A stretch of DNA of 64,000 nt from Saxidomus purpurata (lineage: Eukaryota > Mollusca > Bivalvia > Venerida > Veneridae): NCBI GenBank assembly GCA_022818135.1, contig JAFMSR010000017.1:568002-632001 (forward strand), written 5' to 3'. Under the pieces are notes generated by a model. That model was not told the origin of the DNA. It was given only the letters and a program-made list of their open reading frames with translations, and did not search any database. Shown piece after piece: positions 47,400-61,814 of the stretch. The position numbers and the translations under genes are program-made. Position 1 is the stretch's first letter; the number at the start of each line of letters is the position of its first letter.

Positions 47400-49025
47400 C
47401 AGACAAAAACGTTCATTTTTTATCGGTTTTAATCCGCGAAAAGAGTTACTGGTGCTGTGAATAAATTGCAGTTTCTATGATATTGTAGAAGTAATATATA
47501 ATTGTACTATGCCAGATATTATAGTAGATACAAAGTTTTCCCGTGCACGTCTACCCTTTCCTGTTACAAAGGGTCTTTGTAAGGATGCTTTAGCAATTAG
47601 GCATGAAGGAACTTCTTAACCGCTTTTCATTGTTAATAACAAGCGGTCCTATATGCAGTATAATGGAACAATGATCATTTCTTATATAACGGTAAAAAAG
47701 GGTCATTAACAGGTGTTAAGACGCTACTATTGGGTCATGGAAAGAAGCCATTTGAGATGTTATTCAGAAATGCAATATGTGAGTATTTCACTGGAATTTT
47801 TTCAACTGTAGAAAGGAACCATGCATTGCGTATCATGTAACAGATCAAGTTCAATCTTTTTCTAGTAATTCAGGAGACAGCCACATTTTCCAGGTTTAGA
47901 AACAGCCAAAACTATGCATTCACTGGAACGATTTCCTATTTTTAGAAAAGAGTCAATCAATATGCCACTGAGCAAGCTTTGGTGACCTACCAACTTCAGA
48001 ACAAGTTTGGTAAAAATCTGATATGTAGTTCCAAAAAAGAAGGGCTAAAATAAAATGTTGACGCCAGACCGTCCGACCGTACTAAAAGTTCATTCAGGTA
48101 AACAAATAGCAATGATACCTTTTAAAATGAGGCCCTTAGTTGGTAGGCCGATCGCTCTTTAATCTTTATAGAATCTAAAAGATATAGTGATCAGGATGTA
48201 GTATTCTAATATGCTTGTTGATTTACAGTGCTCAAAGTGTGGCTTCATATGAATAAGTACCTACATAGAATCATCTGATCGAAAGCAAATAGACGGACAA
48301 ACAATTAAATATTTAAGCATGTTCATTGTAAAAAAATATAGGCTGAACAATAACATTTGACGATGTGCCGATGAAAGGTTTTAACTATCGAAACATCAGG
48401 ATTCATGATGAAGCGCTATCATCGTTTCATTAAATATTCTGAGTTAATTTCTGTGAGATAATGGAAATCCTGAATGAACACGCTCTAGATAAGCCGGTTT
48501 TAATTCCAGGTTTGAAACAGCAGAGTAGAGACAAATAATACCCCAGACAATATAATGTTATCCGACTCTGATTTATGTGTTCAATGTTTTATTGTCATAG
48601 GAATATGGATAAGTTTTGTTTATTATCTTTTAGACGTAAGGACAAAAATATTTCCCGTGAGAGAAGTACGTTGATTTCAGATGAACTTGTGTAGTTGACT
48701 TTTACATTATCCTGTGTAACCCATTTCGTATTCAGGTGATATCATAACGCTGGCGTTTATGTACTATACACAGTAGACTCAGTCACCACAAGATTATGCA
48801 GAAGTTTTTGCGATCGATTACTCGAATTGTATTTAAAATTTATGAAAGACATGAGTGGTCTCAATATTTATAGTCAATTGCGACTTGACAGCTTCGGCTC
48901 GGACAGCAAGTGAGCATAACTGTTCACCTTAGTCAATTCCTCCATTAAAAAAAACATATCGACCTTTTGTTAACACTGTCTTTAGGTGGTTTGGTTGCAA
49001 TTGGCACTATTCTATAGCATATTAT
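47400..49025. other. No recognisable gene
   Basis: AT-rich sequence. The stretch 47980-48110 (acaagtttggtaaaaatctg ... gacgccagaccgtccgaccg) resembles diverged molluscan repeat sequence. Nothing else is identifiable. Confidence 0.45.
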
Positions 49026-49029
49026 TATA

Positions 49030-49690
49030 TGGTCTACATCTGTTAACCGACTACTGTGCACACTTTGAAGACATTTCACTATTTAATTGAAAAGTTATAT
49101 TGTTTTCGTTGCTCCATCTCCACTTGAGATATACCAGTCATATTTAAAATACACTATAAAGTTAACAATGTGCAAGCATATATGTCTATTTGTTTTTGTT
49201 TTCAAAACAGGCAATGTTAAATTACAAAACATGTATCGAAATTGTATAAGTTTAACACGGGTAACAAAATATGCAATAATGCGAAACTATAGGGGATACT
49301 TTTGGCTTTTTTGTTTTCCAAAAAATAACTCCTCCTACTTTGCACTTCATTTTCCTTTTTAATTAAAACTTTACCTGTATATGCATATTACATAAAGTGT
49401 TAGAATGTGTGTATATGCATGTATAATGAAAATTAAATAATAAAAGATAAAACAAACTATCGGGGATACAAACAATTTACCTAATTTATTATAGTGGAGT
49501 AGAAACATCAAGACTGATTATGCGACTTGTATTTGTAATATATGAACTGCAATATCCGTCTACTTCTTGAGATATTAAAATTAGAAAGAAATATCAAGGT
49601 CGCTTTTTATAATTTCAAGTTATTGTACAGCTTGATAAAGATAAGGAAAATTTATGACACAGTTTTCATAACTTTCGGAATGCCATAAAG
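49030..49690. repeat. Dispersed repeat, copy B
   Basis: Counterpart of 690-1255: ctacatctgttaaccgact, then aagacatttcac, then tacagcttgataaa in the same order and orientation, with divergence and small indels. Confidence 0.7.
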
Positions 49691-50570
49691 TTCCATGTGT
49701 TTCAAATTCATTACAAAAAGGAGGAATATAGGTTTAAAAATAAAACTGATTTATTTTGTAATGGTACAGTGTGTCGTGGAATTAACTGTAAATACCAACC
49801 TGGAAGTCTAAGGTGTTTGTTGTGGCCTCAACTTCCACAGAAATACTACTTATCGGATTTTAGTGCTGCTAACGCTAAATAAATATTGGAGCGAATCTTC
49901 TATTACAGATTTATCGTCTATGCCCTAAAGTTGTGTTGCAAGGTAATATATTTTTTGCGTGGAATTTTTCATATTTCAAGTGCCGGATTATATATAGAAT
50001 CGGAACATGTAAGTGTCAAACGTTAAGAACATTTCGCTTGTTTTCAAAATGATTTTGTGCGCATGTGTAGTGTGTTTAAATTGGTCTTAAATACAGAAAA
50101 CATATTAATTTTCTAAATAAGTATTTTAAGTATTATTCTTATTCACTTTATATAAGCCGTGAATACTCCACGAAACCAAAATGAAATGAAAATGGTTCAG
50201 AAGAACATACTATATAGGAAACGCTACACGTAATTTGTTTTATTATATACCTATAAATATTATTCCAAAACTACAGCATATATTCAACCATCAAATACGA
50301 CCTGACAGAAAAAAAATCCGTATTGTATGTACGTGTAATACAAATAGCGCGTCATAATTTGTAACGGTGCATTCAATTGTCCCTAAAATGCACATGACGT
50401 TAATAACGTCGCTTTTGACTGGGTCGTTACTATTTGTTTATACAATGACGTCATTAAATTGACGTTGCACACTACGTATATTTCGCGCTACGAAGGGTTT
50501 TTCTTCATATTTATGCTTAGCATGTCATTTTAATTTAGCTTATCGCGCAAAAAAGTGTAAAAAGGTATAT

Positions 50571-50729
50571 AATAAAAGGGCTATTAGTATAGTAATGTGA
50601 TCCATAAGCCGGAATGGCTCTCGTTGCTGTCGGATCAAACTCGTGCTACGCACTCGTATGATACGACGCACGATTCGAGCAAATCCAGCATACTGGATCA
50701 CGTTACTACACCAATAACCCTATTGTATT
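50571..50729. repeat. Imperfect inverted repeat (foldback), about 160 bp
   Basis: The left side aagggctattagtatagtaa and the inverse of the right side (caatagggttattggtgtag) match imperfectly and continue through a gtgatcca dyad. Flanking AT-rich, cgtcat-rich sequence (50370-50530) may be part of the same element. Confidence 0.6.
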
Positions 50730-50739
50730 AAGGTTTTGT

Positions 50740-53700
50740 ACTGTTTTGGGCTTTTTGCACATACTCGTAATGTATAGTGAGTTTAAAGCTACCGATTGCC
50801 TTCTGTAACTGGCTCGTCTCGTTATTGTTTCTTCTTCGTATATAACAGGTCGCTTGCGCTTCGTATTCAACATAGGTAGTTTAACAAGGTTGACAAGTTT
50901 ACTGTTTTGCTGGCTTAAAAGAACCTGATAATGAAGATATGATGGCGAACAGCAATTTAGAAAATGATAAATATCATCTTAAATTAATCACAAAATTTCA
51001 ACTGATACATTTTCAAGCGTAGTTTGCAGTCTTGTCAATTTAATCTAATCTGTTGAATTTTACCATAATGGCGGCAGGTGACGTTGGCTTTCTGAACAGA
51101 ATATATCCGTCTGATCTTAGTATACCTCTTCAGAAATTTACTTTTTTTGTCACTAAGTCTCTTGACCAATAACTGTCCAAATTGAAAGATGGACAAGTCG
51201 TCTTTTATCCGTTTGTGCAGTGACGGAGTAAATTATATGTAATGATAATGAGATATGCAAAGCATTAGATAATTTTACACTGTATGATGAGCTTGCCTGA
51301 TACACTAACATCTGTTAACAAAGCCACAGGTTCGTGACGTCACACAGCGCCACTGCTTCATTTCAGAGCGTCTGCTTATAACAACTTTAAAATGTCCTTA
51401 CCATTCGTTTCAGGTTATAGACTTTCATTTAATTTTAGAACGTCACAATAATGGGAATTAATAGTGTGTGAAATTATTTTTTTGTTTAATCGCAGTGTAG
51501 TATTAGCTGCACTTTAATTTGAAGAAATCAATAATTTTATACATACCGAACCAGAAAGTAGAGGACAAATGCTGATTTCAGAAAAACAACAATGATTTCA
51601 AACGCTACATAGGTTAATGTTCCTTTTGATACATTTTGTATGTTTTGTGTTTGTGCGTGAAAATATTGAAATTGTATCACTTTACGTTTAGATGTTCTCC
51701 ATATCTACACAAACAATGTTTCCTTTAACTGCATGCTGAACATGCACAGGATAGCTACATCATGTACATGTACCACTGATAAAAAGTAGTTCCGGCAGAC
51801 ATATATCACCGCACTGTGACTGATATGATATCTATGTCATCACTGATAAATAGTGACAATATTTAACTGATAGCATAAAATATTTATTGTCTTCGATCGT
51901 CGTAATATATTTGCTTGTTTCATTAGGACAGAAACACATTATAATTAGAATAGTGTTTTAAATAAAATAAATTGTAACTATAGAATTAAGACGATATGCA
52001 TTATCTGCTACCAGACCTATTCCATGATAATCCATATATCTATTTATTGTTAATATTACCATTGAAAAAGTTTCTGGAAAACATAAGACAAATATGATTT
52101 TCTAAGCAATGGAGTTTCCTGGAAAGAAATCTTTTGACAAAATTAGAGCCTTGTGTGCAAATATCTAGGTGCAGACGAAGTCTTATAACCTTTGCCTTGA
52201 AAAACAACACAAAAATAACTTTCTCAGGTATTTTTGTACAGTATCGCTTTTGGATCACACATAATGCTGTAATTTTACTACTACCTGTCTGTACTCTTTG
52301 TCCTACTATTTCCGCACTTTTTTTAGATTCAGCTTGTGAATATTACAAGCGGAAGGAGATGAGTAATTGTAATAGTTTTGTCTAACTTTTTCAAGTAAAA
52401 AGGATAATGCATTACATGTGTAACACAAGGAATAAATTATGCGGTTATAAATTGAACATCGCATAAAATTGAGCTTAACAACATCTCGTTACCCGTATCT
52501 AAATCCACCTTGATCAGAGATTAAGGCTTTTAATATTCATGTTACCGAAAGTACTTCATTTCCTAAACATGTGCATATGATGTTGGAATGCATTTTGAGA
52601 TTTGACACGGTTATGCTGCATAGTTTATATAAGTGCACTGAAACATTAAATGAGATCTGACACTTGCTACTTTAATAGACCACTTAATTGATACAATACA
52701 ACCAAAGTTGAATGTAAAATCGTATAACGAAAAATAAATTGCAAATGTATGTTACCAGTATCTATTTAAACCATATTTTATAGCGCCAAACACATATGTA
52801 AATACAACGACATAATTTTTATTATAATTTTATAAATATTATATTCACAATGAAGCAAAACACAAATGGGTCGGGCCACAAGTTTTTTCAACTTAGCAAA
52901 CCAGTATCTCATTTCTTTATTAAAGCCAAAGGTTTTAGTGCTATAGTAATAACAACGGATCTAAACTTTTTAATTAAGCAAATTAGTTGTGTTTTACGCA
53001 TCACGGTCATGTTGCTATATAAATCGCCTATGATCATAATTCATTTGTACGTAAATTACGTCATTTATGTTTTGGTTTAACGCCCATTTAAACGCCTTTA
53101 TTTACACTTAAGTTATATACTATGATCCGCATATTGGATCAAAATTACTTCCCATAGGTTCGGAAAGTGTAGTAAGACGAGACAGAAGACACAGTGCCAA
53201 GACGGGCTTTGAGTATCACATTTTCAGTTAACATAACAAAATTGTAGTTATCACTAAGTGTGATAGCTTTCTTATTCTAAAGCGATTCGGTTGCTCAAGT
53301 TTTGTTCGGTACGTACTTAAATTCAAGGACAGAGACGTTTTTTTAACTCACTTGACGCATTATATATGCCCGTGTGCTATGTGTCTGAAAATAAAATCGT
53401 CTCTTAATTTATATACTTGACGTGTGCACAAGAATGGCGCGTTTTCTATTAACGTCTCACAGATAGAGGCGCCGAACGACGTATCAGGAACTAATTCAAC
53501 TTATTTCCATTGTCCCAAACGAAATGTTGACAGTTTGAACATAAATGTGATCAAACTATGTGGACCAATTATTTGTAAATACAATGTTCCTATATGTACT
53601 GTGTTTCAGGTATGCGTACTATAATATACTTATCTATTCAAAGTCGTTCTTGAATAAATTTTGTTTATTTTAATAGAATTTTTAGTTTGTTTGCACTATT

Positions 53701-54170
53701 ACTTTTGTTTGATTGATTTATTTATGTAAACACATTTGGAAATAAGCTCCAAGCTTAGTGAGCTATCCACATAGTACGTCTTATTTTCTTTTATGATTAC
53801 AGTGTGCTTTCTTATTATATTACATTATGATATTACATTGCAGTATTTTGTCTTTTTGTTGTAATGTACATTATTTTATTTCGCATAATGTGATATTTTG
53901 TATATGTGCTTCGACCTAAAACAATAAATAAAACAATAGAAAATGAATAAAAAAGATAAATAAATAAATAGATAAAACACAAAAAATATAAAATAATCAG
54001 AAGCCTCCGCGAAACATGTTCCAGACACGCTTGTTCTGTTCAGCTTGTTTGTATGTCTGTGTATCTACACACTTGTACATCTTTTCATCTATCATTGTCA
54101 AGGCTATTTGAAACGCCATCTTTAAATGTTAAAAGACATATTCTTACGTGTCCATTGAAATTTAAATTCA
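50740..54170. other. No recognisable gene
   Basis: AT-rich, with short frames only (52134-52385, 52850-53080, 53424-53624), none matching a known family. Confidence 0.45.
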
Positions 54171-54184
54171 TAAAACAAATCAAA

Positions 54185-54290
54185 CCGGGAATGCCACGTA
54201 CCAAAACTTATTATCTAGCCCACAGCACCCAGATTTGCACACCACCATCAACAAACACACAAGCCTTACACACGCTACAATATTGTAGGA
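54185..54290 (-). mobile_element. Diverged 3'-tail repeat fragment
   Basis: On the plus strand gggaatgccacgtaccaaaa, then cccacagcacccagatttgc and acaccacca match, inverted, the tail's 3' end (compare 58205-58275). Confidence 0.7.
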
Positions 54291-55924
54291 TTTACATTTT
54301 CAAACTCTGAAGCCTTACTCACGTAAATATATATATGATGTCTGCCTCACTTAAAGCTCGGACTAATTATCAAGAAAGTAACACTTTGAAAGAGAGATAT
54401 CAAAGTTAGTGTGACTGAATGGCTGCAAAACTTCCCTGATTAGAACCTACCACGAAATGAAATAATTATCGACATTATATCACACGGAGAAGGCAATTCA
54501 TTATATCCGCCAAGAAATGCTGTACGGATAGGCTGTGAAAAAAACAGGTGGATTTTAGGACTATTAATGTTGTTCTGAAATCTGGTGGGATCTCCATGGC
54601 GTGGTAGAGTTTCGGATGCTAGCAAACCAAAATGATACACTGTGAAGGAAAGGAGATAAAAATATAAAAGTACTGCTTTTGAAAACGTTTTTTGAAAAGG
54701 GAATTGCACATTAAATAATTTTTTCACATCACTTCTCTTTCCTTGTCCAACCTATAATGCTAGTAAACTCTTCAGTCTGATCGTTTGTCGTAAATTATAA
54801 AATAATGTAAGTTACATATTATCTACTTCCAATGCAAAGATAAAGCTTCGATGACAAACATATATATATATAAAGCTTTTGCTGAAAGAATGGCGCCTCT
54901 TGTACGTTATTTGGTAAAAGCTGTAAAGTCACTGATGCTGTAACAAAAAGTATACAGATTGTATATAATATATGATACAATCGATTCAAAACCATCAGCA
55001 ATGCAAACATGTCAGTTTGGTATTACGGAAATAGAACACGCAAAAGTCGGATATTTTCTCAGCAAGGTGTGTACCATGTTTGAATTGAAACTATGGCTTT
55101 ATTAGCATTTCGAATCGCTTTTGCATAGAACTACCAACATCATAGTTCGTACTGTAAAAGTAGAATACTTTCTGCGATAGATTTCTATCATCTAGCTTCT
55201 AGTAACGTCTCCATAAATCAATAAAAGACCAGTTTTGTTGAAGCCGTTCACATTTAAGTTTACATTTTCTTGACTGTCGTTTGTTTATTCGGGATTGTTT
55301 GGCTCATCAATTTCATGCATCAAGTGTTCCAGCGCTGCATCCTTTAGTTTTCACGATGAAACCACAAAGTATGGTCATACTTTTCAGCTTGTCAGATTAT
55401 CTGGCTTTTACAATGTTAACCAATTATTTAGATTAATCCACCATTCAAAACTTAAAGTAGTTTACCCGTTTGTTAACTTAGCAACAGATCATTGTTTTTT
55501 TTATATTAAATGTTGTCGGAACATCGTTAAACACTCTTTGTAGCATTGTTTTACCTGTAACTACAATAACGTACGAAATTCATAATAAAAAACATGGTGC
55601 TGCTTTCCACAGTATTCCCATTTCTTTTCATTTTCATGTAATGTCCATCTTGGGGGTCTGTTTAAAAGTTAACTAAGTAAATTGTGCATGAAATATGACA
55701 TATTGGCACTGCTAACCGTAGTATAATGTGATTGACCATTTGACAGCTCCACTGTCGGAATAGTTCTTATGTTAAAAGTGTCTTTGTATTTGTAACATAC
55801 TAGTCGTCAGATGACGTCCGGTAGCAATTTCTGCGCTAGAACTAAAACGTGTAATTTGACATGTACATTTATATGTAAGGTTCATATGGTTAACTTATTA
55901 CTGAAAGAATACTTCATTTGTAAA

Positions 55925-56455
55925 AAAAAAAAAAAATCAAACAGGGAAGCCACGTACCAAAAAGCAGCCTCCCCAAAACGAACCCCACAGCACCCAGAAG
56001 TGCACACCACCAACCACACACACACACACGCACACACACACGACACACACACACAATCAGACACACACACATATACACTACCAACACACACTAGCATACA
56101 AAGCAAACACACGAGGACAAAACGAACAATAAAAGGAACACAGTGGGGCACCGCCTTGGAACGGTCAGTGGCAAAAACACCACTGGGGAGCTAAACCGGT
56201 TTTGGTGCGCACCCAACCTCACTCTTACCCCCCCATGTTCCAAAGCCACAGGACAGTGAAATAAAAGTAACCCTGCTAGGTGAATCTCTAACACACGCAA
56301 TGGAAACAAAAGGCATGGCAGCAAAACACAAAAAGCTCTGTATAAATATATAAAAAGCAAACCTTGAGAACCAAAAAACGTATGTACTCAATGCCTTTGC
56401 AGAAGGCAGAGCACCAAGAGAAACACCCTTAAGGGCCCGACGAAACAGGCCAAAA
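55925..56455 (-). mobile_element. 3'-tail repeat, long copy
   Basis: On the minus strand it matches 46845-47385: cgtcgggcccttaagggtgt, the tggaacatggggg run, the cgcaccaaaaccggtttagc region, (TG)n, then ggcttccctgtttgat and a T run. It lacks any RT sequence, as expected for a 5'-truncated copy. Overlapping His/Thr- or Cys/Val-repeat ORFs are artefacts. Confidence 0.85.
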
Positions 56456-56459
56456 TGTA

Positions 56460-58185
56460 ACAACTGTGTTAATGGGTATAAACTATATAAATTTGGAACT
56501 AGGACGAATTCCTGGATAAATTTCAGAAAAAAAATGTTTCTCTTGTATTTTGACGAAATGAAGCGGTCTTTGAAAAACCCTTATCTTAATCTGGTTCTTA
56601 TCTAAATGAGGCTTTAAAACTAGATCACTAGGTAACATCATAAAACAGTTTTGTGAACATAAAAATCTACCTGACATTTAGTCGCAACGTCTATCTTTAA
56701 AAAAAGCTACAAATTAGATTAATGAACACGATTTGTCATGAAATACGGAATGTTTCCTGTGTAACTCGAGCTATATGGAGTAATTTCAGTCCACTTCTTT
56801 TGATTAAAATGATAGAACACTTAACTTTTACTTCTTATACAAAATTGTTACCGCGGAGCAGCTAACTAACATCAAATGCAGGTTTCAAGCTTTCTGTGTT
56901 TTCTGTGCTTTCAGCGCTTTGATTTAATTTTGCGAACATTTTCATAAAGGTATGCATTAACATAACGCATATGAAGTTCTCTGAAATAGTAAAAATGCTA
57001 CATTCACGGGCCTTTTCCGGTAGAATTTGTGTACAAAGAATGAAAAGATAATATACAGCGCCGACGTAAATAATAAATGATCTTTACCCCTGTGGGAAAT
57101 TATGTTCAAATAAATGTCACTCTTAAAATCATGCCTTAAGCAGGAAACATCCGTACCGTATGAATGACATTCATTCTACGACAAGTAAATCTAAGAGAAT
57201 TAGGACACTCAGTTAAAAACAGATTTCAAAGATTCATTCGTTAGAGATTGAAAACGAAACTAAGAGATGAATTTATATTTTACTTAATTCTATGCATTTT
57301 TTCAATGTCCTAGTATCTAATACTATCGTATTATATGCATCGTGCGATATGGACGAAAACAATACTTGTGTTAAATGGTGCTGTGAAATTCCTAATTAGT
57401 TATCAAATAAATTAAATACTTTGAATTGAATAGAATAAACAGATGTAATAAGACCAGCTATAAGACTCGTTAAATATCATATCGGTGCATTCTATATTAG
57501 TCTCGGCTAGTGGATCACCACATATAGGTCCCATGGCTGAGTACGAGATTAATAGGCTTCAGTCTTTTTCGCAACAATTTTAGAAATGACCTCTGTATTT
57601 CACATCACAATGGTTACGGGCTAATTGTTTCGAATTGTTGAATGATTTAATCAAGCGAGAAGCTCCTTTAAGGATTGGTGACAAAAGTGAAAGTTAATTT
57701 TTCCACAAAGTAATTTAGCTAGATAGAAAATAGTCTGAGAAAATTGATACATTTCGCTAGAAAAGTTCTTAAAATTAGACATCAAAATCACCCACTTAAA
57801 GTTAGCATTTTTGATAAAACTTATTTCTTTTGTATAAAAATATATATTCTATGGAAACTGTTATCTCTTGTTAGTTAATATTTAGGCTCTAAAAACTGTT
57901 TCCCACCTGTTGGTTGTCAAATATCACATACCGCCAGCATTGGTTCCCTTCGTGGTGAAATTTCAAGTTTTGACATGTGTTGTGTCAATAGCTCCCAGAA
58001 CGACATAGTCACGTAAGGACGCACATCAAAATCTTGTTTCGATTTAGCAGGGATAACATTATGTTTTGGCTGAGGCAACTCAAAATGGTTAGGATTTCCT
58101 ACTTTCTGAACAGCTGATATACATTCAAAATACTTCCAGCATAGAGTTGGGGAACCAATTCTTGAACGCTTTTATTTGATCATAT
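56460..58185. other. No recognisable gene
   Basis: AT-rich sequence without identifiable elements. Confidence 0.45.
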
Positions 58186-58189
58186 GACT

Positions 58190-58310
58190 TCATATGTGTG
58201 TGTTGGTGGTGTGCACTTCTGGGTGCTGTGAGGTTCGTTTTGGGGAGGCTGCGTTTTTGGTACGTGGCATTCCCTGTTTGATATTATTTTTGTTTTTTTG
58301 TTTTCATAAT
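58190..58310 (+). mobile_element. 3'-tail repeat, short copy
   Basis: tgtgtgttggtggtgtgcac, ggggaggctgcgtttttggt and cattccctgtttgatattat match the last 110 bases of the tail at 47275-47385. This is the copy closest to the left-edge fragment at 1-40. Confidence 0.82.
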
Positions 58311-58822
58311 GTCGATATGTGTTGACATCGTAAGTAATTTGAATCATTCTATAAAGTCTCAACTTAATCCAATTATTCTCAAGCATGATTTATCTAATAA
58401 AGAACGTAGACGTAAAGCAAAATAAACTAAAATGATAGACTACCACCATGTTATATACAGTCATAATGAACGGACTTGCATATAAGCTGAAGAATCCATC
58501 AAAATGTCAAAGACATCTGTACATTGCTAAATATAACACCATTAACATCACAATCCAAAGATATATTTTGTAATCTGTTGCTGACTTACTTGAATTAGAT
58601 TTACTTTGATAAGAATTATGTAGCTTATTATAGGTTGGCAGTTCTTATGTATGATGGTGAGTATCTTAGTATAGACGCCTTCCTCAAAGATGTTCTGATT
58701 ATTTAATCAGTTTCTCAATCCCAAATGTTAGAACTACAGCTCAAATTTATATCTATGCAATAACTTGTTTTGCTCATGCCAGTTTGTCGATATTTCGGGC
58801 TGTCTGTTACATTTGCTTTTAA

Positions 58823-59173
58823 AGCTGCTCGCTCTCAGTTGCCGTTGACCGTTGAAACAAATAAAATTTCAAAAAGGCATAGATAAACAACTAAAGGCTA
58901 GAATCAAAAAGAGAGGTAAAAATCTAGGTCGGAATTTGAAAAAAAAATGGATTGAAAATGCTGGTTTGTCGGCACCGCTACACTATATGTTTATGTTGGA
59001 ATTTCAAAAGCGCTTACAACGTTTTAACATTTGGTAGCGTATTATTTCAAATCTACAGATATACGTGGCCGGAATTCATACTGGAACCCTTTTATGACTA
59101 TATGTTCTAAATTACGTTATTTTCAAACAGTTTGAAGATTCATTGTTTTACGAAAATCTGAGAGCGAGCAGCT
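58823..59173. mobile_element. 351-bp TIR element with TTAA duplication
   Basis: Perfect 16-bp ends agctgctcgctctcag and their inverse, each abutting TTAA (58819-58822, 59174-59177). A TTAA target is a hallmark of piggyBac-type insertion, though other superfamilies can also use it. The interior contains a Lys/Arg-rich frame of about 61 codons (58852-59037) that would need a TTG start. I do not annotate it as a gene. A second copy begins at about 63955. Confidence 0.85.
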
Positions 59174-59179
59174 TTAAGT

Positions 59180-61500
59180 GACAATATCACTGAACTATTT
59201 TCCATTCTATTTTTTTATATAGTAATGGTGATATTTGCCGTGTAACTAGACTAAGTGCAAAACGACTCGCACATCCCCAATAGCCGCCAGATTTAAAGTA
59301 TGTCTACAATTGTGGAAACATTACCTGCTGTACGCCGCTATGGCTCTAGACATCTGCTCAGTTGCCCAGCAGCTCGAGCACATCAGAGACATGGAGTTAT
59401 GAGGTCAACATTGCATAAGTTGCGGAAGGAAATAATACGAGGGAATGAAATATTTGCTTTTATCCTTTTTTTCGAATGGCCAAAACTTCAGCACCGATGA
59501 GTATCAGTGTTCGAACATCAGTCGTATCGTACTTGCTCAACAACAAAGACTTATACAAATGTCACTAACTTTACTTAGTACTGGTTTATGTTTAGGAATA
59601 AGACAAAATCTTATTTTCATGGAATAAGTGAACATAAGATAGTCGCTATGCTAGACATTATTTTATACAATTACCATTGATTTAATACAAATGGAATATC
59701 TCGATAGCATACTCTACTTATAAAAGATCACAATATAGAAACTAATGAATTTAACGTAACTGAGGCAACGCTGCGCAAACAAACAGTGTCATCTTCCACT
59801 AATCATTTGTAGATTTAACTTTAATGGAGACAATAAATAGATGTTGCATAACACGCAAATAAAACATTTCAGAACTTTGAAATCGAACGGTTTCGTGTTT
59901 TTGTATCACAGATAATATCTGTTGTTAGTGTTACCTAATGGACTAGCTACAACCCTTCAACTATATAGATTGATAATGGGTCAAATAACAAGTGCAATCT
60001 AGGACATTTTTTAAAAAACGGAAAAAAGTTGCGGGATCGTTATTGTAGGCAGATGGAACCGACAATGTCACTTTGAATATTCTGCTATCATTTAGGATGC
60101 AAATTGGAGTTATTTAGATGTTCTGGAAAATGGATATATCAATAAGTAAGACTAATTTCAATTGCAAAACGGGAATTTGCAAAACGTCTGGCATAAAAAC
60201 GATAATTATCTTTTCATTTAGGTTTTTAGATACTTAAAGCACATAATGAAATACAAAAGCGTCGAAAATGTTCTGCATTTTTTGTTTTCGTGTTATAAAA
60301 GTCAATCTTTAAAGGGGCACTCCCTATAACTGGTGTCGAACTAAATAACTTCAAACACATAAATAATAGAATGTTAGCAAGTATCATTACTTTACCTTAA
60401 AGCATAAGCTATACATTCCAGTCAGTATCGGTAAAATATATTGCGGTACCGTAAACTGTTCAATACTCTATGTTAAGTTGTTATTGTACAATAGAAGGAT
60501 GGATGCGATTTATTGCAGAAGGTCCACATTGTGATAATTTGTACTAAAATGGGGCATTTTTCGATATATGTTGTTCTTTAGAAACGTATTTATTTATTAT
60601 TGTACGTTCATTGAACATATCATTTATGTTTCGGCAAAATAATCTGCTAGATGAAGCATAAAATGACATCGTCGGACGCTCGTAAGAGCGTTAAGAATAA
60701 AGATATAGAGGATATTTGTTTGTTTCCGTGAAATATCAATTTTATTTCACAAGTGAACACCAAACATTGATATTTTCACGAGTGAAACAAACAAATTTTC
60801 TTTTTATTTTATGTTTTTTGGCAAAATATTCAGTAAAATTTGGAATTATAGTATTTCTTATTCCCCATGGAGAACCCCAGAATGATTACTACCATCATTA
60901 CTGAAAACGCAACAAAAGTAGTTCAAAATATTTTGATTATTTCAGATAAAAGTATTTAAGAAGTCATTTAAATCTTTATCATACAGCGAAAATGAAACAT
61001 CAATTCAATAGATATAGGCCTAAATTGATTTTTTTATTAAATAAGTTTGCTCTTTGTCACACAATGAATCGTGGCGTAATAATCAATCAGCTGTTCATTC
61101 ATTAAAAAATGCTCGGTCCAGGGCTGACCTAAGTGCAAAATTTGTCACAGTTTAATGCATTTTTGAATAATGAGCGATTGAAGAGGTGGTTTTCCACTTT
61201 TTATAGGTGACTTATAGGTTTCAGACCATGATCATACAAGTATAAAGAAATAAAAAAGGAAAAAAGAAAATCTACTGTCAAAGTTATTAAAATTGTATAG
61301 ATGGTGGATACTAAGAAAAGAAATGAAAATCAACTTTCTCTCAAATTTTTATTCAAAAATTGCTTATAGATGGATAGAAGAATGATCCTGGGTGTAAATT
61401 ACTTATTGGTTAAAAAGTAGATCGGCAAAAACATGAAATAAACTCAGTTTACAGTGAAATCCTATGTTTATTTTAAAAAAAGAATTTTATTATATATTCA
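59180..61500. other. No firm gene; one inverted-repeat patch
   Basis: Mostly anonymous AT-rich sequence. At about 60712-60805, ggatatttgtttgtttccgt and its approximate inverse (gagtgaaacaaacaaatttt) form a small foldback. Nothing coding was recognised. Confidence 0.45.
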
Positions 61501-61529
61501 TTTTATAGCCATTTTTCATATTTTATCCG

Positions 61530-61810
61530 ATTAATGTTAACTATCCGATAATGATGACGTCGTTAAAATGACGTCATTTGTGTTATGCTTTCTGATGACG
61601 TTTCCCGCAATTTTCGAAATTCTGTTGAAACAAAGTTTAAACTCAAGAAAAGCAGAGTTTGAGACATAAAAATAAACAGAAAAATTCGTGGTATCGATGT
61701 AATATCACGATAATTTTACGCGTAAACACTATAAGTAGTTATTTAACTCATGACTGCGCCACTCGTGAACATATCACGTGATATTACACCGAAACCAACA
61801 ATTATCATCT
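61530..61810. repeat. Dispersed repeat with dyad, copy B
   Basis: Matches 24770-25150: gatgacgtcgttaaaatgac, gtttcccgc, gagtttgagacataaa, caccgaaaccaacaattatc. Internal dyad region differs by indels. Confidence 0.8.
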
Positions 61811-61814
61811 AAAT

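Noticed and set aside
52850..53080. 76-aa plus-strand ORF
   Set aside because: Hydrophobic, AT-driven residue composition and no supporting signal.
54440..54727. 95-aa minus-strand ORF
   Set aside because: No recognisable domain. Could be an isolated exon, but no paired exon or splice evidence was found nearby.
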